A stretch of 6,906 nucleotides of DNA from Candidatus Aminicenantota bacterium. GTDB taxonomy: Bacteria > Acidobacteriota > Aminicenantia > UBA2199. The stretch's first letter is position 1, and the number at the start of each line of letters is the position of its first letter. This document shows, piece by piece, positions 1 through 6,380 of the stretch. The notes beneath the pieces were generated by a model. The model saw only the letters and a program-made list of their open reading frames with translations, did no database searches and had not been told where the DNA came from. Location: NCBI GenBank assembly GCA_026393775.1, contig JAPKZM010000029.1, positions 1 to 6,906 of the forward strand. The letters run 5' to 3'. The translations under genes and the position numbers were made by a program.

Positions 1-897
1 CTTGAAGACCGCGCCGACTGCAGCCAGCTCCTTCTTCAATCCCGGGTCGGCCTCGAGGCTTTGCCAGAGCGTGGAATCGTTGAAAACGATGAGGGCATCT
101 ATGTTTTTTTTCAATGAAAGGATTAGGGGGATGGTCATGTCCAGGTATTTGTTTTTATTCAGGTTCAGCTCGATGAAATTGCTGATCTTGAGAATCCGGA
201 AGGAGAGGATGAAGAAGATGCCCAGGTTCTTGCGGATGTTTTTTTCCTTGCAGGCAGAGATTATCCCGGAAATGTCAGGCTGGTAGATCTTGTCCATCCT
301 GGGGATGAACTGCTTTTTCAGCAGGGAAATCAATATTGGATTGTTGAGCAATTCGCGGTGGTAGAGTTTTTTTATAGCCAGGTAAGCGCGCTGGGGAACC
401 AAATCAATGTGCAGGATTTCTCCGAGCACGGTTCGGAAACTCTGCAGGAAAATGCGGAAACTGTAGAACCACGACTCCGGCGAAAACGACTCCTTCAAGC
501 TGGGGAACGTTTTCTCCATGTTCCCTTCCAGGATCTTGTCGACGATGAATTCCTCGAAATTAAGGAAATACTTGTCCTTTTTAAAATCGAGTTCCTTGAG
601 CAGGGAGGTGATCCTCGCCGTCACCTGATTGAGGCTGAAGACATAAAACTCGTAATTCCGGTCCGCTTGGGCGTGAAACTTGAATATCAGGTTCTCCAGG
701 TAGGTGGAGGCGTTGAACTCCTCGATGCTTTCCATCCACAGTTTCAGTTCGAACAGGTCGAGCATCATCTTTTCCTGGTCTATTTTGTCGATCCAGCCGG
801 AAAAGATCTCTTGCCATTTTTTTTCCGGCGGCATGGCCATGGCGCTGTTATTCTTTGAAAAAAATTCGCCGATATTTTCCAATTCCTTCTTTTCCAT
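1..897 (-). CDS. Uncharacterised, probably helical soluble protein (3' end outside window)
   Basis: The minus strand is open from an ATG at 895-897 to the window edge, giving 299 codons with no stop, so the C-terminus is missing. The protein starts MEKKELENIGEFFSKN and is rich in Lys, Glu, Leu, Ile and Phe. Amphipathic stretches suggest an all-helical fold, for example around residues 45-75, 85-125, 145-180 and 220-245. I see no signal peptide, no convincing membrane segment, no cysteine cluster and no catalytic motif. I do not recognise a family. It is real coding sequence rather than a shadow: the frame is uninterrupted, its composition is protein-like, and a promoter-like element sits directly upstream. 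The ATG at 895-897 was chosen because the predicted transcript starts about there; in-frame ATGs at residues 20 and 22 are alternatives. It is divergent from the anti-sigma/tsaB/rimI cluster, which gives no firm functional hint. Confidence 0.75.
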   Translation of the reverse strand, partial: MEKKELENIGEFFSKNNSAMAMPPEKKWQEIFSGWIDKIDQEKMMLDLFELKLWMESIEEFNASTYLENLIFKFHAQADRNYEFYVFSLNQVTARITSLLKELDFKKDKYFLNFEEFIVDKILEGNMEKTFPSLKESFSPESWFYSFRIFLQSFRTVLGEILHIDLVPQRAYLAIKKLYHRELLNNPILISLLKKQFIPRMDKIYQPDISGIISACKEKNIRKNLGIFFILSFRILKISNFIELNLNKNKYLDMTIPLILSLKKNIDALIVFNDSTLWQSLEADPGLKKELAAVGAVFK

Positions 898-903
898 GGC
901 GCT

Positions 904-932
904 ATTGTAGCCAAAAAGCATTTTTATTGCAA
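904..932 (-). promoter_or_regulatory. Sigma-70-like promoter for the unrecognised left-edge gene
   Basis: Read on the minus strand, TTGCAA (927-932; 4 of 6 matches to TTGACA) is followed by a 17-bp spacer and TACAAT (904-909; 5 of 6 matches to TATAAT). Only six bases separate the -10 box from the ATG at 895-897, so transcription would begin at or next to the start codon. No Shine-Dalgarno sequence is present. This was found by eye only. Confidence 0.5.
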
Positions 933-960
933 ATGACAGCCCCCCGGCCCGCTTGGGAGA

Positions 961-989
961 TGGAAAACCGCCGACTTTTCTGTTATACT
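961..989 (+). promoter_or_regulatory. Extended -10 promoter for the anti-sigma/tsaB/rimI cluster
   Basis: TGGAAA (961-966; 4 of 6 matches to TTGACA), a 17-bp spacer and TATACT (984-989; 5 of 6 matches to TATAAT) are preceded by an extended -10 TGT at 981-983. Eight bases separate the -10 box from the ATG at 998-1000, so the predicted start of transcription lies within a base or two of the start codon. No Shine-Dalgarno sequence precedes that ATG. Confidence 0.5.
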
Positions 990-997
990 CCGAACTC

Positions 998-1420
998 ATG
1001 AACAAGAAAGCGAACACGATCTCCATGGCTTTCAAGAGCAACTTGAAATACGCGGAACTGAGCGTCCTGGTGTTGACTTTCATCAAAAAAATTTTGGCTA
1101 TCGGCGACGACGAATTTTTCAAAATTGAAATATCGCTGCGCGAAGCCATCAACAACGCCATCATCCATGGCAATGAAAAAAAACTGGACAAGCAAGTGCA
1201 CGTCGAATTCGACTGGGAAAAATCGTTTCTGCGGATGCGCGTCCGCGATGAAGGCGACCGGCGAGTCAGTCTCGAGCAAATCGAAAACAAAATCAACAGT
1301 TGCGGCATCCTTTCGACCAATGGCCGCGGCATCATGATCATAAAAAATTATATGGACAAATTCGAGTTCCACTGCCTCAACCGTGGCAGTGAAGTGATCA
1401 TGGAAAAAAACTTGTCATGA
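998..1420 (+). CDS. Anti-sigma regulatory factor, RsbW/SpoIIAB-type GHKL ATPase/serine kinase fold
   Basis: This 140-residue single-domain protein has the usual length for RsbW-like proteins, which hold a sigma factor inactive or phosphorylate an anti-anti-sigma (STAS) partner. The N box is clear at residues 47-59 (SLREAINNAIIHG region: Glu49, Asn52, Asn53, His57, Gly58, Asn59). The G1 box is VRDEGD at 82-87, with Asp84 and Gly86 kept, but the second glycine usual in DxGxG is replaced (Asp87, Arg88). The G2 box is GRGIMIIKNYMD at 109-120. All three are ATP-binding signatures of the family. An in-frame TTG at 953 would add 15 residues but falls upstream of the predicted promoter, so the ATG at 998 was preferred. 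The stop overlaps the tsaB start as ATGA, suggesting coupled translation. No sigma factor, STAS protein or PP2C phosphatase is encoded nearby, so the partner is unknown. It could also be a partner-switch kinase acting outside sigma control. Confidence 0.85.
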   Translation: MNKKANTISMAFKSNLKYAELSVLVLTFIKKILAIGDDEFFKIEISLREAINNAIIHGNEKKLDKQVHVEFDWEKSFLRMRVRDEGDRRVSLEQIENKINSCGILSTNGRGIMIIKNYMDKFEFHCLNRGSEVIMEKNLS

Positions 1421-2118
1421 TCATTCTCAGTCTGGATTCTTCTTCGCGGGACGCTTCCGTCGCCGTGCTGAAAAACGAAGAGGTTTTGCTGGAATATAAT
1501 TTCTCGGCGCAAGACAACCTGTCGACCGTTCTGGTCCCCAGCCTGGAATTCATCTTAAAATCGCTGGGCTTGCAGATCGCACAAATCGATGTCTTCGCCA
1601 TCAGCATCGGACCGGGGCTTTTTACCGGCATCCGCGTCGGCATGGCCACGTTGAAAGGCCTGGCCTTCGCCGGGAGCAAACCCATGGTGGGTGTTGTTTC
1701 CCTCGCGGCGCTGGCCTACAAATTCGTCGACAGCAAGCAGAATGTCGTTTCACTCATCGACGCAAAAAAGGGAGAGGTTTATCTGGGCGGCTACGATCTC
1801 GCCAGCGGCGAGCCTGTCGAGAAGATCACGCCCTGCTTGCTCAAGATCACCGATATCGTTCCGCTGGTGGCGAATTGGCCCGACAAGATTTTTACCGGCA
1901 GCGGCACTGAGAAGCATATGGATTTTTTAAAAAGCCATTTCGGCGATTGCCGCTGGCCGTACCGCTCCAATTTTCTTGCTAACGAGATCGGCAAGATCGC
2001 GTTGCAGCGGTTCCGCCGTCGTGACTATATCAGCGATCCGCAGGAGCTGCTTCCTTTTTACCTGCGTCAACCCGATGCCGAAACCAACCTCGGCAATGCC
2101 GCCGGCATTGCGGATTAG
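1417..2118 (+). CDS. tsaB: tRNA t6A37 modification protein TsaB (YeaZ)
   Basis: TsaB is the non-catalytic ASKHA-fold partner of TsaD. With TsaE it supports transfer of threonylcarbamoyl to A37 of tRNAs reading ANN codons, in the cytoplasm. The 233-residue length matches the family. The phosphate-1-like N-terminus MIILSLDSSSRDASVAV, the hallmark GPGLFTGIRVG (65-75) followed by KGLA (80-83), DAKKGEVY (115-122) and the C-terminal PFYLRQPDAE (213-222) are all typical. The segment around residues 30-41, where many homologues carry a conserved His (as in the E. coli protein), reads AQDNLSTVLVP and lacks it. The start ATG overlaps the upstream stop (ATGA, 1417-1420), and the last 23 bp overlap the rimI start, so all three genes are probably coupled. 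Neither tsaD nor tsaE is in the window, although tsaB-rimI-tsaD clusters are common in bacteria. Confidence 0.94.
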   Translation: MIILSLDSSSRDASVAVLKNEEVLLEYNFSAQDNLSTVLVPSLEFILKSLGLQIAQIDVFAISIGPGLFTGIRVGMATLKGLAFAGSKPMVGVVSLAALAYKFVDSKQNVVSLIDAKKGEVYLGGYDLASGEPVEKITPCLLKITDIVPLVANWPDKIFTGSGTEKHMDFLKSHFGDCRWPYRSNFLANEIGKIALQRFRRRDYISDPQELLPFYLRQPDAETNLGNAAGIAD

Positions 2119-2566
2119 GAAAGCCACGACCGCCGATCTGCCGGCTGTGATGGCCATTGAGCGTGAACAATTCTCCAATCCCTGGTCCGCGGAGCATTTC
2201 GCTGCCGAGCTGACCAACCGCGTTGCGAAATTTTATGTGGCCGAGAGCCGTGAAATTGCACGATTGGCCGGTTTCCTGATCTTCTGGCGGCTGGGCAGCG
2301 AGCTGGAGTTGCACAAGATCGCGATCGCCAGGGCCTGTCAGCGGCGCGGCTGCGGTTCTTGCCTGCTGGATTTTTTTATTCGCGCCGCCCGTTCCAAGAA
2401 TTGCCAGCAGGCCCTGCTGGAAGTGCGGGCCAGTAACGCACCCGCTATCCGTTTGTATGAGAAATACGCTTTCCAATGCATTGGCCGGCGGCGCGATTAT
2501 TACTCGAGTCCGGTGGAGGACGCCTTGGTGTTCCGCTGGCTGAACGATCGGTTAAAGATTGATTAA
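2096..2566 (+). CDS. rimI: Ribosomal protein S18 N-alpha-acetyltransferase RimI (GNAT family)
   Basis: RimI transfers acetyl from acetyl-CoA to the N-terminal residue of ribosomal protein S18. With the ATG at 2096 the protein has 156 residues, close to the usual 145-160, and begins MPPALRIRKATTADLPAV, as RimI proteins do. GNAT motif A with the acetyl-CoA pyrophosphate loop is at about 73-92 (RRGCGS, 83-88). Glu109 in LLEVRASNAPAIRLYE and Tyr121 in the same segment match, in context and 12-residue spacing, the catalytic Glu103 and Tyr115 of E. coli RimI. The C-terminal GRRRDYYSSPVEDALVF is also typical. Other possible starts are the ATG at 2075 and the TTG at 2108; none has a Shine-Dalgarno sequence, consistent with coupling to tsaB. 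Conserved adjacency to tsaB argues for RimI over a generic GNAT. Its stop shares TTAA with the convergent regulator gene. Confidence 0.9.
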   Translation: MPPALRIRKATTADLPAVMAIEREQFSNPWSAEHFAAELTNRVAKFYVAESREIARLAGFLIFWRLGSELELHKIAIARACQRRGCGSCLLDFFIRAARSKNCQQALLEVRASNAPAIRLYEKYAFQCIGRRRDYYSSPVEDALVFRWLNDRLKID

Positions 2567-3645
2567 AATAAGTCCGGTTCTTCCCGGATGCGCTCTTCGA
2601 TTTTCAGCTTTTCCTTTTCCCAGAAATCAACTCCGACTTTTTCAAATATGGCGATGATCCGCGGGTCGAACTGCTCGCCCGAATGCTTGCGCAGCTCGTC
2701 GGTGACGGTCTGAAAGGGCTGGGCTTTCTGGTAGGGACGGTCCGAGGTAATGGCGTCAATCGCATCAGCGACATTGAATATCCGCGCACCCAGGGGAATG
2801 TCGTCGCCGCTCAGGCCGCTGGGGTAGCCACTGCCGTCGAACGCTTCGTGGTGATGCAGGACGATCTGGGCCGATGTGTCCAGGAATTTGATGCGCCGCA
2901 GCAGGTTGTAGCCGATGGCCGGGTGCTTTTTCATGATCAGCCATTCTTCGGCGGTCAACCCTTCCGGCTTGCGCAGGATGGCGTCGGGGATACCGATCTT
3001 GCCGATGTCATGCAGCAGGGCGCCGTATTCATACACCTTCAGGGTATCCGGGTCTGTGATTTGCATCAACTCGGCCAACTTCAACGTGAAGCTGACCACG
3101 CGCAGGGAATGACCTTGCGTTTCGGTGTCACGGGTATCCAGGACGGTGGCCATGGCCCGCAGGGTAAAATTGTATGTTTTGTCCAGTTCCTGCAAGGCAT
3201 TCTTCAAATCGCTTGTCCTCTCCTCGACCATTTTTTCCAAATGTTTTTGATATTCCTTGTTTTCCAGGACCAGGCGCCTTTTTTCCTGGGCTTTGCTGGC
3301 CGCAAAAGACACTTCGTTGAGCTTGAAGGGCTTGGATACGTAGTCATAGGCACCTTTTTCCATCGCCGTGATGGCTGATTCAATATCCTTGACGGCCGAA
3401 ATCATGATGACCATCACGTCCGGATTGATCTGCTTGATCTCTTCCAGCAATTCGAGCCCGCTCTTTCCCGGCATGCGGATGTCGGACATGACGATATCGA
3501 ATGGTTCGCCGGCCTTGAATTTTTCCAGCGCGTCAAAGGCATTCGCCGCCAGCTGACATTCGTAGCCTTCGTTTTCGAGAAAATCGCGCAGCAATTCGCG
3601 GATGTCCTTTTCGTCGTCGGCGATCAGTATGCGCCCCTTTTTCAT
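2563..3645 (-). CDS. Response regulator with REC and HD-GYP domains (predicted c-di-GMP phosphodiesterase, RpfG-like)
   Basis: Predicted cytoplasmic two-component output protein of 360 residues. The REC domain (about 5-120) has the acidic pair Asp10/Asp11, phosphoacceptor Asp55 in MSDIRMPG, Ser83 and Lys105 (SKPF). A charged, probably coiled-coil linker (about 112-157) leads to an HD-GYP domain (about 158-340). The catalytic set is complete: Glu175, His179, HDIGK (His212, Asp213, Lys216), His241, a His run at 264-266, GSGYP ending in GYP 273-275, and Asp294 in the NVADAIDA segment. HD-GYP proteins of this kind hydrolyse c-di-GMP to pGpG or GMP, so phosphorylation probably controls that activity. 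No sensor kinase is in the window. The ATG at 3643-3645 gives the usual MKKGRILIADDE start; an in-frame ATG at 3655-3657 would add four residues. The gene lies downstream of metK-ahcY on the same strand and may share their transcript. Confidence 0.93.
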   Translation of the reverse strand: MKKGRILIADDEKDIRELLRDFLENEGYECQLAANAFDALEKFKAGEPFDIVMSDIRMPGKSGLELLEEIKQINPDVMVIMISAVKDIESAITAMEKGAYDYVSKPFKLNEVSFAASKAQEKRRLVLENKEYQKHLEKMVEERTSDLKNALQELDKTYNFTLRAMATVLDTRDTETQGHSLRVVSFTLKLAELMQITDPDTLKVYEYGALLHDIGKIGIPDAILRKPEGLTAEEWLIMKKHPAIGYNLLRRIKFLDTSAQIVLHHHEAFDGSGYPSGLSGDDIPLGARIFNVADAIDAITSDRPYQKAQPFQTVTDELRKHSGEQFDPRIIAIFEKVGVDFWEKEKLKIEERIREEPDLF

Positions 3646-3740
3646 TATTGTTCCCATACCATATCTGGTTGGCGCTGTAAAGGTGTCATCGGACTTTCAA
3701 TCTAGGCCATGCCGGCTGGCGGTAGGTGCGCGGACCGAGT
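3646..3740 (-). other. Gap between ahcY and the HD-GYP regulator gene, no clear terminator or promoter
   Basis: Read on the minus strand, this 95-bp gap shows no stem-loop followed by a T run, so transcription from metK-ahcY could continue into the regulator. The best promoter-like match is TTTACA (3676-3681), a 17-bp spacer and TATGGG (3653-3658). Its -10 box is poor, lacking the important final T. It would give another near-leaderless start at the ATG 3643-3645, but I do not count it as a promoter. Confidence 0.35.
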
Positions 3741-5165
3741 TTAGTAGCGGTAGTGGTCGGGCTTGAAGGGACCGGAGCTGGGAATAGCCAGATACTCCGC
3801 CTGCTTGGGAGTTAGGGATGTCAGCTTAGCTCCCAGTGCCTCCAGATGCATCCGGGCAACCTCCTCGTCCAGGAGCTTGGGCAGCGTATAGACTTTCTTT
3901 TCCAGACCGCTTTTAAGAAGTTCTATTTGCGCCAGGCACTGATTGGTGAAACTGCAGCTCATGACGAAACTGGGGTGGCCGGTGGCGCAGCCCAAATTAA
4001 CCAGGCGCCCCTCGGCCAAGATGATGATCGAACGGCCCGACTTCAGCGTCCATTTGTCCACTTGCGGCTTGATCGTCATCTTGGTGCAGCCGGCCGAAGT
4101 CTCCAGGTAATGCATGTCGATCTCGCTGTCGAAATGGCCGATGTTGCAGACGATGGCTTCGTTCTTCATCATTTCCATGTGCCGGCCGCTGATGACGTCG
4201 CAGTTGCCGGTAGCGGTGATGAAGATATCGCCGATGGCGATCACGTCTTCCACGGTCGACACTTCGTAACCTTCCATGGCCGCCTGCAAGGCGCAGATCG
4301 GGTCGATCTCGGTGATGATCACCCGGGCGCCGAAGCCGCGCATCGATTGGGCGCAGCCCTTGCCGACGTCGCCGTAGCCGCAGACGACGACTTTCTTCCC
4401 GGCCACCATGATGTCGGTGGCCCGCTTGATGCCGTCGGCCAGGGATTCCCGGCAGCCGTAGAGGTTGTCGAACTTGGACTTGGTGACCGAATCATTGACG
4501 TTGATGGCGGGGAACAGCAGGCTGCCGTCGACCTGCATCTGGTACAGGCGATGGACGCCGGTGGTGGTCTCCTCCGACACGCCGCGGATGCGGCGGCTGA
4601 CATTGGTCCAGCGCCGCGGATCACGCTGGTACGCTGCCTGTAAGCGTTGCCAGATCACAGCCATTTCCTTGTTTTCCGGTACGCTTTTTAAAAGATCGGG
4701 ATTCTTTTCGATCCTTACTCCCTGGTGGATCAGCAGCGTGGCGTCGCCCCCGTCATCGACGATCTGGTCCGGGCCCGAGCCGTCGGGCCAGGTCAGCGCC
4801 TGCTCAGTGCACCACCAGTATTCTTCCAGCGATTCGCCCTTCCAGGCGAAAACAGCGGCCAGGCCGGCCTTGGCAATGGCGGCGGCGGCATGGTCCTGGG
4901 TGGAAAAAATATTGCAGGAAGCCCAGCGCACGTCCGCCCCCAGCTCGACCAGGGTTTCGATCAGCATGGCCGTCTGAATGGTCATGTGCAGGCTGCCGGT
5001 TATTTTGATTTTCGCCAGCGGCTTGAGCGGCCCATATTTTTTGCGGATGGCCATCAGCCCCGGCATCTCGGCCCGGGCCAGGTCCATCTCCCTGCGCCCC
5101 CAGTCTGCCAGCGAAAGGTCGGCGACTTTGTAGGGCAGCGTGCGGTCCTTATTCGTTGTTTTCAT
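3741..5165 (-). CDS. ahcY: S-adenosylhomocysteinase (SAH hydrolase), long form
   Basis: AhcY reversibly splits S-adenosylhomocysteine into homocysteine and adenosine, using bound NAD, and so relieves product inhibition of methyltransferases. The 474-residue length fits the long bacterial form, which carries an insert of about 40 residues, here about 150-190. Visible signatures are CNIFSTQDHAAAA (84-96), VDDGGD (136-141), SEETTTGVHRL (197-207) and NVNDSVTKSKFDN (222-234; Lys229 and Asp233 correspond to human Lys186 and Asp190). The NAD-binding loop is GYGDVGKG (263-270), and the C-terminal KPDHYRY (468-474) supplies residues that reach the neighbouring subunit's NAD in the tetramer. The ATG at 5163-5165 is preferred over the GTG at 5175-5177 because GGAG (5172-5175) sits six bases before the ATG and overlaps the GTG. 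It lies 21 bp behind metK, almost certainly in one operon. Confidence 0.97.
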   Translation of the reverse strand: MKTTNKDRTLPYKVADLSLADWGRREMDLARAEMPGLMAIRKKYGPLKPLAKIKITGSLHMTIQTAMLIETLVELGADVRWASCNIFSTQDHAAAAIAKAGLAAVFAWKGESLEEYWWCTEQALTWPDGSGPDQIVDDGGDATLLIHQGVRIEKNPDLLKSVPENKEMAVIWQRLQAAYQRDPRRWTNVSRRIRGVSEETTTGVHRLYQMQVDGSLLFPAINVNDSVTKSKFDNLYGCRESLADGIKRATDIMVAGKKVVVCGYGDVGKGCAQSMRGFGARVIITEIDPICALQAAMEGYEVSTVEDVIAIGDIFITATGNCDVISGRHMEMMKNEAIVCNIGHFDSEIDMHYLETSAGCTKMTIKPQVDKWTLKSGRSIIILAEGRLVNLGCATGHPSFVMSCSFTNQCLAQIELLKSGLEKKVYTLPKLLDEEVARMHLEALGAKLTSLTPKQAEYLAIPSSGPFKPDHYRY

Positions 5166-5171
5166 TTTGTT

Positions 5172-5175
5172 CTCC
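5172..5175 (-). promoter_or_regulatory. Ribosome binding site that fixes the ahcY start
   Basis: GGAG on the minus strand, six bases before the ATG at 5163-5165. It overlaps the in-frame GTG at 5175-5177, which makes that upstream GTG an unlikely start. Confidence 0.75.
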
Positions 5176-5186
5176 ACAAGGCTCGG

Positions 5187-6341
5187 CTATTTCTTGGCCA
5201 GTGCTTTGAGCTCCTTGATCTTGTCCAGCTTTTCCCAGGGGAATTCATTGCGGCCGAAGTGACCGTAGGAGGCCGTTTTCTTGTATATGGGCTTTCTCAG
5301 GCCAAGCTGTTTCAGAATGTCGCCCGGCTTCAGCGGAAATACCTTGCGGATCATAGCGGTGATCTTTTCCTCGCTCATCTTGCCGGAGCCGAACAGGTTG
5401 ACATTGATCGAGACCGGTTCGGCCACGCCGATGGCATAGGCCAGCTGCACTTCACATTTTCCGGCCAGGCCGGCGGCCACGATGTTCTTGGCGATGTAGC
5501 GGGCCACGTAGGCGCCGGAGCGGTCGACCTTGCTGGGATCCTTGCCGGAAAAGGCGCCGCCCCCGTGCCGGCCCATGCCGCCGTAGGTGTCGACGATGAT
5601 TTTGCGGCCGGTCAGACCGGCGTCGGCGTAAGGTCCGCCGACCACGAATTTTCCGGTGGGGTTGATGTAAAACTTGGTGGCCGGGGTCAGCCATTTGCCG
5701 CAGACCGGCTTGACCACGTACTTGATGATATCTTTTTCGATGCGGGCATGCTGGATCCCCTCGTCATGCTGGTTGGAGACGACCACCGCGGTGACATGGC
5801 AGGGCTTGCCGTTTTCGTATTCCACGGTCACCTGAGCTTTGCCGTCGGGGCCGAGGTAGGGGATGGACTTGTTTTTTCTGACCTGGGCCAGCTTCATGGT
5901 CAGCTTGTGGGCCAGGTCGATGGGCAGGGGCATGTAATTGCTGGTTTCACAGGTGGCGTAGCCGAACATCATGCCCTGGTCGCCGGCGCCCTGCTCGTGG
6001 CCCTTGGCGGCGTCCACACCGATGGCAATGTCCGGGGACTGCTCCTCGATGTGGACCAAGACGGCGCAGGTTTCGTATTCGATGCCGTAGCGCGACTTGG
6101 TGTAACCGATCTCCTTAAGGGTCTGGCGGACGATGGTCGGTATATTAACGTAAGCCGTTGTGGTCAACTCGCCGGCCACCAGGACCATGCCGGTCTTGGT
6201 CAGGGTTTCGATGGCGACGCGCGCGTTCGGGTCCTGAGCCAGGCAGGCGTCCAAAATGCTGTCGGAGATCTGGTCGCAAACTTTGTCGGGGTGTCCCGCG
6301 CATACGGATTCTGACGTGAACAGATATTTCCCTTTGATCAT
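5187..6341 (-). CDS. metK: S-adenosylmethionine synthetase (methionine adenosyltransferase)
   Basis: MetK joins methionine and ATP to make S-adenosylmethionine, releasing phosphate and diphosphate, in the cytoplasm. The protein has 384 residues, the normal bacterial length. Signatures visible in order are FTSESVCAGHPDKVCDQISD (8-27, with the catalytic-site His17), the GAGDQG hexapeptide (118-123) in the adenine/flexible-loop region, and the glycine-rich phosphate loop GGGAFSGKD (260-268), followed by the Lys271/Asp273 region and GVAEPVS (305-311). Every expected segment is present with no frameshift. The ATG at 6339-6341 is chosen because a perfect GGAGG lies five bases upstream; the GTG at 6345-6347 overlaps that site. 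It is the first gene of the metK-ahcY pair, so SAM synthesis and SAH removal are expressed together. The 5' leader predicted from the promoter is only about 30 nt, too short for a SAM riboswitch. Confidence 0.98.
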   Translation of the reverse strand: MIKGKYLFTSESVCAGHPDKVCDQISDSILDACLAQDPNARVAIETLTKTGMVLVAGELTTTAYVNIPTIVRQTLKEIGYTKSRYGIEYETCAVLVHIEEQSPDIAIGVDAAKGHEQGAGDQGMMFGYATCETSNYMPLPIDLAHKLTMKLAQVRKNKSIPYLGPDGKAQVTVEYENGKPCHVTAVVVSNQHDEGIQHARIEKDIIKYVVKPVCGKWLTPATKFYINPTGKFVVGGPYADAGLTGRKIIVDTYGGMGRHGGGAFSGKDPSKVDRSGAYVARYIAKNIVAAGLAGKCEVQLAYAIGVAEPVSINVNLFGSGKMSEEKITAMIRKVFPLKPGDILKQLGLRKPIYKKTASYGHFGRNEFPWEKLDKIKELKALAKK

Positions 6342-6346
6342 TTTCA

Positions 6347-6351
6347 CCTCC
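6347..6351 (-). promoter_or_regulatory. Ribosome binding site that fixes the metK start
   Basis: A perfect GGAGG on the minus strand, five bases before the ATG at 6339-6341. It overlaps the competing in-frame GTG at 6345-6347. Confidence 0.85.
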
Positions 6352-6380
6352 AGGGAGATTGTTTGATTGAAACAAAACTA

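Noticed and set aside
358..858. Plus-strand 166-codon open frame
   Set aside because: Antisense to the left-edge minus-strand frame, which has the better composition, a promoter and a longer uninterrupted run.
837..903. Direct repeat CCATGGCGCT at 837-846 and 894-903, 57 bp apart, around the left-edge gene's start
   Set aside because: The copies are in frame and only 10 bp long, with no further similarity around them. A chance repeat around two ATG codons is the simplest reading.
953..997. Upstream TTG start extending the anti-sigma gene by 15 codons
   Set aside because: The added stretch contains the predicted -35 and -10 boxes, has no ribosome binding site, and is not needed for the domain.
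2683..3378. Plus-strand 231-codon open frame opposite the HD-GYP gene
   Set aside because: Antisense to a complete REC-HD-GYP gene with all catalytic residues; the translated protein has no recognisable feature.
3706..3720. Short GC-rich inverted repeat (GCCA/TGGC) after ahcY as a terminator
   Set aside because: The stem is only four base pairs and no T run follows on the minus strand.
4725..6314. Plus-strand 529-codon open frame opposite metK and the start of ahcY
   Set aside because: It lies wholly antisense to two certain genes and spans their junction. The protein is Gly/Asp/Val/His-rich with no known motif, typical of a shadow frame opposite GC-rich codons.
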